This document shows positions 43,681-56,600 of a stretch of 64,000 bases of DNA, in pieces. The number at the start of each line of letters is the position of its first letter. Position 1 is the first letter of the stretch. Under the pieces are notes generated by a model. The model was given only the letters and a program-made list of their open reading frames with translations. It did no database searches and was not told where the DNA came from. This DNA is from Manduca sexta. Taxonomy: Eukaryota > Arthropoda > Insecta > Lepidoptera > Sphingidae. Both the position numbers and the translations under genes were made by a program. The DNA lies in assembly GCF_014839805.1 (NCBI RefSeq), contig NC_051140.1, positions 8,887,826 through 8,951,825 of the forward strand, given 5' to 3'.

Positions 43681-44471
43681 AGATTTTTACTTATGTGTTC
43701 TTACCGGCATTTTTTTTCTCTTCAAAACCTCGTAGAAAGAAAAAATATTTCTATCAAAATTAATACGTATAGGCGATTTGAAGTTTTGATTTTGTGGTAC
43801 TCATGATTCATCTAAGTATTTTAAAATTCAGTGGGTATGTACTGTTAAGACTTCTGAGGAGAGGGATCCACAGAAAACAACGTTATTCCAATCAAATTAT
43901 TTAATAAATTTAAAATCACATATATATCTACAACTTATGTCAAACGCGTATATTGTACATATGTGTATTTTTTTACATAAATGACGTAGCTAATATTTAC
44001 ATGTTCAATCACGGTATTGTTGATCGAATATTTACCTATATTATATAATTTCAACTAAAACAACAAAAATTTTACTAATGTCTAAGTACATTCGCTACAG
44101 CTTGAATGGGTGTTTTAGTTCAATAATAAATAAGTCGTTTTTAGGAGAGCCCGTGATTTTCGATTCTACAAGAGTTTAGTTTTGACCAGTTTTTTCACAA
44201 ATAAATAAACGTAAAACCATGTATTATACAGGTATCTGGGCAACAATAATTTTGCTACACATAGAGCAAATCATATAAAGCTGCGTTGCAAAAGTTACTA
44301 AAACCGGTCCAAGTAACTTTCCGTTAAAACCGCAATATCTTAACACGCCCACTGAGCGCGTGTTGCAATATTCTTGATTGTTGTGTAGTATGGACATCGT
44401 GAATCATGTTATGCACCAGAATTTCTTGTGCATAATATTTTGCGTAATGATTTTAAGATTTACATAACATT

Positions 44472-44698
44472 TTAATCTAATTTCCCTTGGCACGCTGGAG
44501 CATAAGTCATTTCTTTGCACTCGCAAAGTAGCACACATGGTCCATCAACTGTCTGTCTTCTAAACCCTGATTTACAGACGCAGCCGGGCTTGACCGCTTC
44601 ATCCTCACATCTAATCTTAGACGTTAGCGCCGAACAAGTGTCCCCTGGACACGTTTGTTTAGAATCCGTGTACTCCTCATTGGGGTCAGAACATTTAA
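44472..44698 (-). CDS. Gene D last exon, IMPI domain II-like TIL
   Basis: Phase-1 acceptor TTTTTTACAG; reads VKCSDPNEEYTD and ends CQGKLD, stop at 44472. Cysteines 2 and 6 of the TIL pattern are both replaced (Ser and Val). Paralogs: 12886, 11172 and the relic at 29420. Confidence 0.8.
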
Positions 44699-47600
44699 CT
44701 GTAAAAAACAGGGCAAATATTTTATTCAATGAATAAGATGTAAGTTTTCATTTCATTGATGTTAAAAATTTGGATTGTATCTAATAATAATTATTATATT
44801 AGAAAAAGCTGATAAAGAAATACTATTTTTTCCATGATTCACGTTAGATAAAGTCTTCTAGGGACTAACTAGATTGGATTTTTTAAGAAATTAATCTAAA
44901 TCCACTGATATTTAGGAAATGGAAAGGAATAGATCGGTTCCTTAAAACATAAAAACTACTTGCCTGGATTTGTGCTTGGGCACTCTTCTTCGGCTACGCA
45001 TTTACCATTATCTGCCCGCAGGAACCCATCTATACAAACACACCCTACATCGCATCCATCAGTTTTATCAGGTTCGCAAATAAAGCTCAACTGGTCGTCG
45101 GCAACATCACTGCAGTTTTGAGGTCGACATAATCTTTGAGCGCAGTCTGTGTATTTTTCATTTTTTGGACATATACCAGCTAAAATTAGATGGAAAAGGA
45201 TTAATTAAATACCTAGATTAATATTATAGAAAGCTACCACAAGTTCATAAGTACCTATTTGGAATATTCCAATCACAATGTTACAAACACAGATTAGCGC
45301 AGTATATCTAATCGTAAACATTACCTACATAAAATCTATCGATGACCGCACGACGACTCTAGTCCGCCTTGAGTTTTTGCAAATGAGGAAAACAGTTACT
45401 TACGACACTGTGCAGTAGGTACACAAACTCCATCATCGTTTCTATTGAATCCTGTGGCACACCGGCATGCCGGCGTACAAGGCTCGATCAATGCCCATCT
45501 TGAGCAGGAATCACGTGTTTTGCCGATATCTTCACAACTATCGCTGACACAAGATGGACAGGCTACGTACATCTCATTCGGACGCGCACTGCAGTCGAAT
45601 GGCGCTGAAATTAATTATTTTTTTACATTTACTGATAGATTAACAAACTGTGGACAAATCTTTAAATTTTATATTAAACATTATTACTAAACGTGGGAAA
45701 AGACATAGATTACGTCTACGGCATGTACTAAAAAATAAACACGAGCTAAAATTAGGTACATCGTCCTTCAAACCGGTACATTACTACAATATACAAAAGT
45801 AGTGCTTTCATGGGTTGTTCCGTGATTTCGTGCAAATTTCATCGATCCGCGGCATTTTAAAAAAATGTCAAATATCAAGAATTTTATTCAAAAAATCAAA
45901 TGTAGACTGCCTCTGTAATGGTATACAAAGGAAGGCACTTTTCTATCGTGTTTAGATTTGGAGATATCGCCGCTGGAAAAATCTGCAGTGGATGGTAATA
46001 AACTTTAAAAAGAATGTAATGAAATAGCCTAGGAAGGTAATAAAATAGGGAAGATGGTAATGTAAAACAGATACAAATTAATTTAAAAAAAAATCAAATG
46101 TATTTTTTTTGTAATAATCAGTATTTTATTTATTGAGATTCAACGTTTACAATATTAATTATAGTTCTCACAGCAATTATCTCTTACAATATTGTCAAAA
46201 TCGTCAGAAAGTAAAATCAGCACCAAAATATCCATATAAATCAACTATAAAAATAATTAAAAAAAAAAATCTTTGGATATAAGTTTTAAACAATTATTAT
46301 GATTAATCATTATTGGCCTGTTACATCTATTAAGATGATTTAAACAGCGTCAACAATTGGAGGTTTTGATACATTTTCTTTGATGGCTGTAAAGATTCAA
46401 CACGTGAAGGGCAAATCCGGCCACATGACGTACAGATGTTACTATCAGAGTTTGCCCAGGATGATAAGGGGTTTCTAACGCTTTCGTGTCATTTTGCGTG
46501 TTTCTCGGATAGGTCTTTAAATCAGGAATTATTGTGTTCGGTTACGCCATCAAAGATAGCTTTTAGCCAGACGGCGCGATCTTCAGCTAAACTTTCCCCG
46601 CTCTTCCAGTTAATATCAAAGGTGATCATAGTGCCCTAGCCAACGCAGCCGTCTTTTTTTCAAAAGTGCAGCTATTCTAGGCAGCTGTGCAGACTTCAGT
46701 ATCGCCTCATTGGTGATCTTGTCCCTCCATGTTATGCCTAAGATGCGCCGAAGATAGCGCATGTGAAACGTATTAAATTTTCGCTCCTGTTTGACTTACG
46801 ATATCTAGGTTTCAACTCCATACAAGAGTATGCTTAATATGCAAGTCGTCGATTCAAGGTAGCAGAAACTTCCAAAGTTTTCCAAAGGTGTACCACTCAA
46901 CAGGATAATTGGTGTGATTGTGCATCCTTGCTTCATTACAACGATCTTCTTTGCGTTGATAGACATTGAAAGCAGTACACATGCCTTAGCAAACTTGTCC
47001 ATGATGTTCTGGAGCTCTTCTTGTGAGGTAGCGACAAGAGCTGCATCATCTGCAAACAAGAGGCAGTCTGCTAACAAATCCTCGCGATGACACTTGGATA
47101 AGAACAGAGAAACATTGTATAATTTGCCATCATGTCTTGTGTGCAAATGTATTCCCTGTTTGGCATCCTCAAAAGCAACTTTAATCAGAAGCGAGAAGAA
47201 AATGCCAAACAGTGTAGGTGCCAGAACGCAACTATGTCATACACTCCTGCGCATATCGAATGGTGATGAAAGCTGACTGTTAAAAACGACCGAACCTTTC
47301 ATGTCTTGGTGTAAATTTTTGATCAAGTACAGAATCTTAGGCAGGCGTCCTACTTTCTCTACAGCATACAGGCCTTCTCTGCTCACGGTGTCGAAGGCTT
47401 TATTGAGATCAACGAAACTGATTGTGAAGATTATATCAATAGTGGATATTTGGGCACATCTTTACTAATATTATACGAGCAAAAAGTTTACCAACGATGC
47501 TTAACAAGGATATACCGTGGTAATTGTTACAGTGTGGCACGTATACTTTCTTCCGATACTTTACTCTCAACTTGTAAATAATAGGTTGAGTGCACTGCAC

Positions 47601-50600
47601 TTTTAGGAGTTCTGCAGGAATTCTTTTGAGCAGTTTAATAGCATTTTGAAATTCTTGTATTCGTGTGTAGGTGGTTCATCGAGTTCGTTTAAGGTAGCCA
47701 ATATCGGTATGGAGTCTATTGCTTCTAGTTGAATATCCACGGATCGAGAAAATAAGTTCAAATATTGTTCTACCCATCGTGAGAGCTGGCGATCAACACT
47801 GCTGATAAGGGTTACTTATCGATCTTAAGATGGTTGTAACGCATTCGTCTTATTACATTTGTGGCTCACGACTGTTGGGGAACTTTACGACTGCTTGGAG
47901 TTAGTTAATTGCTTAGTTACTTCTATTATTTTTAACGGGTCTGCTCTCTGTATAATAGAATCAGCCATACTAGAAGCGGAGTTTTCTACCAGTACCATCT
48001 CAATACTTTTCTTTTCTAATTTCCTTTTAAATAATTTTCTGTATTTTCTCTGACTTTTGTGCTCTGGGAGTCATTTCCTTAATACTGCAAATCTTATTAT
48101 TAGCTTTTCTGGCCAAATATCTTGTTCTTTCTTTTTATTTTTGGATGGCATATAGTTCAGGGATCCTTTTAATTGGTGTGTATTTTTAGATTCGTGAAGT
48201 CGGTCCATCTTCGTCATTTTGCGCTGAACTGTAAAAAAATATAAATCTTTCTTGTTAATTTTCATAGGTAGATGCCTTACTAATGTATATTTTATTTTTA
48301 TTACAAAGCCTAAAAAATGCAATGTATCTATTAAAAGTAAATAATTAAAAAAAATTCATTCACTTCTAACATCGTTCATTACCATCCACGAAAAAAATGG
48401 ATGGGACGGATGGAAATGCAAAGGAGATAAATGAGAATTGTAAAGAATTACCTACATAACTTTTTTACTTATACTTAGTAACTGATTCAGAATTATATGG
48501 GATTATAATCTATGAAGTAGGCTTAACTCATAAAAATTATAATAACTGTAAATGCAACATACCTTTTCAAATTCGACGGAATGTGATGAAATAATATTTG
48601 GACGAAAGGTTCTTGAAGGCACGAAGAATGTATATAATTTCAAAAGCGAGGGAGACACGTGCACTTGGCTTTGCTGACGAGGCTAACTGACCAGTACGAA
48701 CAGTTTGCGTCATGACTCACGGGTAGGGATTTATAAACGCGCATTAGAATGGAACGATTTTGACTCTGGAAGGTGATGATTTTTTTTACGTGACAAAATT
48801 TAAAGTCCTTTTTTTAATAATTTATAATATGTTTATAATTTTACAAATATTACTAATGAATTAGTAAGGAATTAAACAAATAGATTATCGAAGAATTGGA
48901 AGTTAGCTAGTCAACAAAAAATTAATAAACATGTAAAATGCAACTTTGTCACTGATTGGACACAGAGTGTAATGAGATTTTTGGGAGTTAAACTATAATA
49001 ATTTGAAAATAAACTAAAAATTCTAACTTTTGAATGATACTCCTTTTTAAGTACTTGATTTGTTGCCCATTCGAATATAATTCTGTTAAATGCAGGTATT
49101 TCTTCATGGGTTAATTTGGCTGGAAATGTAATTTGCACGAAATGGCGGAATGACCCTCATAATGATGTTTGACGGTAGAAAGATACACTACGTTGGTACC
49201 TACTGGCCAGTACCTGACTGGAGACCTGCTAAGTCTTTCGTGTTGGATCAAAACCTGTAAATAAGACTAATGATGTAAGAATTTCTAACGTGTGAAACAC
49301 TTACGACACTCTATGGTAGGTATGCAGGTGCCGTTGCTAGCGCGACTGTAGTTACGCTCGCAAGCACATCCCGGCCCGAGGCAGACTGCAGGACATGCAA
49401 ATGATGACGAGCCTTCTCGCCTTGGACACTCATTTTCGGAACAGGCGCTTTTACATAGCACTTCGGTTTCATGCTCTGGACAACGCGATTTTCCTGTGAA
49501 TCAATCGCAAATATTACGTACCTATAATTAGTTTTCATTTTTCTATTTATATATTGAGGATTTCAAAGAACGAACACTAGGTACATCGATGTCAACTATG
49601 AGCTACTGCTTTAGCAATTGTTAGTTTCATCAACGCTGAACATATTTCAATGAAATGTGACACTCCAATACAGGCGACTTTTTTACCCGGATATGACTTT
49701 CACGTGGGTGGAGCTGCAAACAACATATAATAACTACGCATATTTCGTCTAGTTATTTTTTTAAGATATTAGGAGAAGTCCTTTCTTACTCTGCAGCACT
49801 GTGTTGGTAATGTAATACAAATAACGCTTTCATTCACTTCGCGGAAGTTAGGTGATTGATGACAAATCTGTGCATTTATATAAAGCTAATCAGTTTGATG
49901 GAACGGCCGGACGCTCTCGTGATAAATTCCTTTTTATGCCTCACCTACGTTAACGTTACGTTCCTTGAACGGTCTGAATGGTTTATAATTATAAATGGGA
50001 TTTCTTTAAAAATAAACATTTCTTTTCCGAAATTTGTACACTCATAGTGGATATTTCAGTGAATAGACAAAATAGTTTCATAACACCAGCTCGACCGCAT
50101 TAGGAACGAATTCGGCTGTGTCGACGGAAATTCCACTGGATGCGGTCTTATAAAATTAGTGCCAGATTACAATACCTAGTTGAGTTGAACATTTCTTGGA
50201 TCAACTCTTAAAACTATTTAATACTCGTCCAGTTACAGCGGCACCGAAAATTATAATCTTGTGGTGCTATAAAGTTTACGGCATCATCTTGTCTTGATTT
50301 AGAGTCTGATGAAAAGAATCTCACAGGGGGGATTTTACTAGTGGTAGGTCTCTCATATGCGAGAGTCCGCCAACCACCACACCAGTGTTGGTACCACCGC
50401 AATGTCTATTTCTAGCGCCAACCAGCAGTGTGTAGTCACTGTTGTGTTTCGGTTTAAAAGACATTGTAGCCAGTGTAAGTGCTGGACATAATGAGACTTA
50501 ACATCTCCTGTCTCAGGTGATCATGGTGAGCGCAGTGGAATACCAAACAATAATTTGTAATTCAAGGTGTTGGACTTAGATGGTATTTCTACTGTTTATG

Positions 50601-53600
50601 GGCGGTCGTAACGTTTACCATCAGGCGTACGGCAAGCTCGTCTCGTCATTCAAAGAAATAAAAAGAAAATTCATTGCCAATATAATAAAGTCTTAAAGTT
50701 TGTAAGTAAAATATTGCAGGAGCAGGAGGCATCTCATCCGTGGGTGCTCTACAGGCTCTACTAGCACATTAACTAAGACAGAGATGTGAGTAAAACATTA
50801 CTTATATATATTAATAACATCTCTTAAAGTGCAAAATATTATTATAGTAATTCAGAAACAAATGGAATAGGTACAATCTACCGCTATATAAAGATAATTT
50901 TGAATGCCCAGTAGACTAGAATAAAATTCTCTCTCACAAGTTATTACATCTATAGCTATATACATTTCAAGACCTTCAAGGCACGACACTCGTACACTTC
51001 GATAATTATTCTGTCAAATGACTCACTATCCAAGTATTTGAGTGAAGCAATTAAACAATAACAATTGGCTTCTAACGTGGTAATTATTGTTTAGTAAATT
51101 TATTTATGCATGGTATCTATACTATATTTTATTGGATTTTTATTACATAATATAATATTGAACATTATTTTAGCTGCCATTACAACCAGTTTCGTGATTC
51201 AATATTATTTATGTCAAAATTTGATGTAAAATTCGTGTTCGTTTTATAGTCATATATTAGATTAACGTTTCTTATTTAACAATAATTAAAATTATTTATT
51301 TGTAGTCACAACCTATGTTCGTCAAATTTTATTCGACGAAAGTTGAAGCATCGTCAATATCAATAGCAATCAAAACAGAAGACACTATGTATCATTTTGA
51401 TATTGCATTGATAATAAATCAAAGCAGATAATTGTTTTCCTAAAAATAACACTTTGCAATAAGTTACTCTAACTATAGATATAACATAAAAAGGGCAAGT
51501 TAGAAACAAAATAAATGTCAATATAAATAATTTTAAATTTATACGCCCAATGCCTCTACTACTATTACTCTAAGAGAATTCAATGGGGCGGCAACATCAC
51601 GCTTTCAACAAAGATAGATTCACGCACAAACCATATTCCCACTAAACTACAAAGAGATCACAAAATTAAAAAAAAATCTGAAACCGCGATTATTGGCGAA
51701 AATTTTCCTTGTCCAATATACATACATGATTTTTAGCACAATTTTAATAGAGCTAAAGAGGAGTATGTGGTTTTATTAAATAACGCAATATCAAAATGAC
51801 CCTGTCCAACTTACTGCATTTCTCATACGGGACGCAGACTCCGTTTAATCGCCAGTAATTCTCCTTACACCTGCAGGCTGGCTTGCACTTCAAGGTGAGT
51901 TTCTTGGTGGGTTCAATGTATTCATCTGGTACGGCTTCCGAACAGCTTTCACCGGGAGATACGGGGTAGCACGCACGATACTCCTCATTTGGGCGTGGAC
52001 ATTCAAATGGAGCTAGAGGTATATATTATTTTGTCGGTTTATAAGACTTACATGAAATAGTTAATGCACAAATCAACCTCAATTGTTTTGCTGCGATAAG
52101 ATTGTAATATTCTTAAAATTTCAGACATGGACAATAGACATCGTCTTTTCTAATCCAAACCACTTCTTACAAACCAAAGACTATATTTTGTATAATGAAT
52201 TATTTGAAAAATACTTACGACAATCCTGTATCGGTACGCAGGATCCATTGTCAAGTCTATGGGTGCCTAATTCACATCTACAAGCAGGAGGAGGGCATTT
52301 CTTTGGCCGGGGACAGGGTTTGAAGCTTGCGTCCTCACTTTTTGGACAGTTGTTTATCGGGCAATCCACTGGACAATCGTCTATAATCTCAGAAGGACCA
52401 CATTTAAGTTTAGGTTTTTCTGTCGAGGGTTCTTCAGTCGTCACTGTCGTATCATTCCGGTTAGCTATAATGTATAATAATATATCATTAGTATAAATTG
52501 CTTGCGCAGTATGAAACTACTTTGCGATCCCGGTTTTGGCTTTGTTGGGCAATGATATTGGACTTTTCTGTTCCGTAAAAGTGTGGAATTTGTGCTTAAT
52601 ATAGCGATGGGCTTGACCCTTTGGGTCATGTTTGTTTTTGTACTTAGGTAGTATCTAGTTGTGATTGTTCAGCCATGTAGCATCATTTTGATATAGAAAA
52701 CTCCTAAACGAAAAGAACAATAACACACTTACGACATTGATTGTATGGTACACACTTTCCATCAAGTCTCCAATAATTTTTCCTGCACCGACATGCCGGT
52801 TTACATTCAATCACAATGCCAATCACTCCGAAAATAGGACATTTTCCGTCGGGAGTTGCTTGGGAACAGTCTTCCCCAGGACAAATCGGAGGACAAGAAT
52901 TGTATTCTTCGTTAGGACCATCACAAGGGAAAGGAGCTGTAAATAATATTTTTTTAATACTATTGATATGTTAAACTTGGCATTGTAAGTCACTAAAAAT
53001 AATTTGGAGGTAGAGAATAGATATTCGTGTAATTCGATACATATATTACTGTTATCGACTTGGGGGGTCATTGTACCTTTGTTATTTTGAGGTTTATTGC
53101 AATATTATCTAACTGAAAACCAGTCATGCACCTAGTATTTTCATAATAAAAAAAATAAATTATATAACATTTGTATAGAAATTGAAAGGCTAAAAACTTA
53201 CGGCATTCTCTTGCAGGTATACAAGATCCGTTATCAGCTCGTCGATAGTTAAATCTGCATTTACAAGCGGGTGCAGGGCATCTGTCGCTTTGAGTACATG
53301 GTAACTTTCCATCATTTCTATTTTTGAGGCAATAATCATAAGAGCAGTTGTCAGGACAATCCACCGCAATTTCATCGTCACCACAAGTCAATTTTGGTCC
53401 AACTGTTGTAGGTTTTTCAGTTGGTTCTATTGTAATTTCTGTTGTTTCAGGTGGGTTTTCAGTAGTGGCGACATTTGCTAAAATTTTATAAGTTTTAGGT
53501 ACAGAATAACGTCACAAAATAAGTCATTGTTTTTATAACAACTACACTTGTATGGCTTTATACTCGTATATTGGCCGTTATTGCCATTTTCTGTTGTTGT

Positions 53601-56600
53601 TTTAGGTGTATTTTTCATTTGTATCAATTGTCTTATTTATATTCGCTAATACAATTATTTGATGTTTCAAATTTATGAGTGTAGGTACTATTAACATGCG
53701 TGAGCTAATGACTACTGAGTCAATAACTATATAGTTAACAAACAATATTGTTTGTTACATATCTGAATAATAAGAGGAGACGATTAAATTGCGTTGCTCG
53801 TGGTGAGTACCACGCTATCCATACAACAACATGGCTTTTGGATACACTGCAATGCGCTCGCATGCTAGATTTATAGATAAATATTAAATTTCAGGTTTCC
53901 AAATACAAATTTTTAATGGCTATGTAGGTAAATATTTTATTTATGAGTACAACCACAGTGTAAGACATCGCTCGTACCCTTGAGTTTTCTGTACCTCGTA
54001 GGTACCACATTAGAATTATTAAACGAATAATTCTACAAAATGATAACTTACGACATTCATTATAAGGCACACAATTCCCATTTAGCCTCCAGAAATTCTT
54101 TTTGCATCTACAAGCAGGTTTACAATTGACCGGAATTAGAATTTTCCCCTTTGCGTGACATTTGCCGTCTGGAGTCGCATCACGACAATTTTCGCCGGGA
54201 CAATATGGTGGACATGAATTATATTCTTCATTTTCTCTATTACATTCAAAAGCAGCTGAAGGAAGATAAAATAGTTATAATGCATATTTGTAAGACTCTT
54301 AGTATATATACTTCAGAATTTGTCAGATTCCGAGTAGATTTTGGCAGCAAGTGAAATGCGTATACGTGGTACGTATAAGTAAAGTATAACTTACGACAGT
54401 TTCTAGTTGGTATGCAGCTACCATTGCTAGCTCTTCGGAAGTTGGGACGGCATTTGCATCTCGGTGGAGGACATCTTTTGGGTTTACGGCATGGCGTCTG
54501 ATTAATATATCTATTCTTTGGACAATAGTCAATGGGACAATCTGTAGGACAGTTATCCAATACTTCGTTGGCACCACACTTTACTTGTGGGGTCGTTGTG
54601 GTGGGTCTTGGTTTCTTTGTTTTTGTTGTTGGTTTCGAGGGGGTAAGAGTAGTATTTTTGATATTTGCTAAAATAAATTAAATTATTGTAAGTACTATAG
54701 GGAAAAAAACTAAATTAGCAAATTTTAGTTCTTGTTTGATGTAGAAAGACATCTTATTTATTATTTTAGTTCTTACTAATATAAAGCAAAAGTTTGTGAT
54801 AATGTTTGTTAGAAGTAAATGAAGAAACAGTTGAACGGATTTGGATGAAATTTGGCTTAGAATAAGAGGCGATAGCCTAGTTGGGTGTTGAACGGACTAC
54901 CAAGACGAATCTCCGCAGATTCAAATCCCAAGGGCACACACCTCTGACTTTTCTAAAATCATGTGTGTATTCTTTGTGAATTTATCGTTCGCTTTAACGG
55001 TGAAGGAAAACATCTCGAGGAAACCTGCACATCTGAGAAGTTCTCCATAGGAATTTCGAAGGTGTGTGAAGTCTATCTATCAGCACTAGGCCAGCGTGGT
55101 GGACTAAGGCCTAATCTCTCTCAGTAGTAGAGGAGGCCCGTGCTCAGCAGTGGGCAAAGTATATAATAGGCTGATATTATTATTATTATTATTGGCCCAG
55201 AAATAGACCATATCTTGGTAACACATAAACTACATTGTATCCCGGTAATTTGCTCCCATCGGGATATAATATATTTTACATCCGATTTTTTAAATAGATG
55301 GTGCTGGCGTCGTTTAGATGGCGCTAGAAATAGCTATAGTATTTTAAGGACTTTTTTTGGCGGGAAAACCTCACCTTATCTGATAAAAATTAGTACTTGT
55401 TAATAAAAAAAATAATCTCTAATTATTCTTGTTATACTTACGACACCAATCATACGGCACGCAAATACCATTTAATCTCCAGTAATTCTTCTTGCATCGA
55501 CAAGCTGGTTTACATTCAACTACAATACCAATGCGTCCAATGATATGACATTTGCCGTCGGGCGTGGCTTGAGAGCAGTCCTCACCGGGACAATATGCAG
55601 GGCAAGGGTTATACTCTTCGTGTATACCATTACACTTGAATGGGGCTGTGATAGATACAAAATACTTATTGACCATGTAATACTGCTCAAATTGTAACAG
55701 TTCGTATAGGTGTTGGATGTTTGTTAGATGTATTTTCTATGCGGGTGCGACAATGTGACTCAACTGTCCGTGATGATATGTGGAGCAGGGTCCAGATAGT
55801 GTTGACTGATAAGAGATATTACCCTGTACCCAGTAAAAATAATTATGCTGGCTTGTTTTAAATCGGACACACACACGCTGATCTCGATAAGACACTCACG
55901 CAGACCACTATGGCGGGTTTTGCACCTTGCATAGGTAACGTATGGTAATATAGTTTCGTGATCAAGGCGGATAGCGATATTACCACCAGCAAACGCTCCC
56001 AATAAGGGTTACCATCAAGCAGGCTGTTAAAATTAAGCCAAATCTAGACACTGGAAAGAGTTTCGCATATTATAGTAAGAAGATTTCTGTAACATTACTT
56101 ACGACAATCCCTTGTGGAAATGCAAGTTCCGTTCGCAGCTCTTTTTGAGTTGAAGCCGCATTTACAAGCTGGCGGCAGACACTTCTTGGGTTTGGGACAT
56201 CTGGATTGGTCATCGTATCTGCTTTTCGGACAATTGTCGGAGGGACAATCCACTGGACATTTATCTAGTACCTCATTATCTCCACATTTTTGTGGAGACT
56301 GAGTGGTGCTCTCCGATTCCTCATCCGAATCATCGCAGTCGGCTGCTATTAAAAGTAATTATAATTCATAAGTACTTTTTATTGTCTAAGTAGGCCAAAG
56401 AACAACTGGTCCGCCTGTTGGTAAGCGGAACCACTGCCCATGGACTTATGCAATACCAGGGGCATAGCCGACCCGCTGCCTACCTTTCTTATTTAGAACA
56501 ACTTCGTATTAAAGTTATTTTTGATTCGTTTCACGCGACCTTACTGTGGGCAGATAACAACAATATTTTGTTTGCTCAGTATAGCAAAATAATTGGGTCG

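Noticed and set aside
48071..48322. Small gene with basic product
   Set aside because: The downstream sequence continues as LINE ORF2 with frameshifts, so this is most likely part of the element.
50800..51500. Missing signal exon for the gamma exon at 49305
   Set aside because: Searched for a MWWALK-like or other signal exon on the minus strand; none with a phase-1 donor was found, so the exon was assigned to gene D.
52083..52496. 137-codon plus-strand open frame
   Set aside because: Antisense to the gene D alpha exon 52219-52464; similar antisense frames at 12851, 29869, 37383, 44515, 45445 and 56114 were dropped for the same reason.
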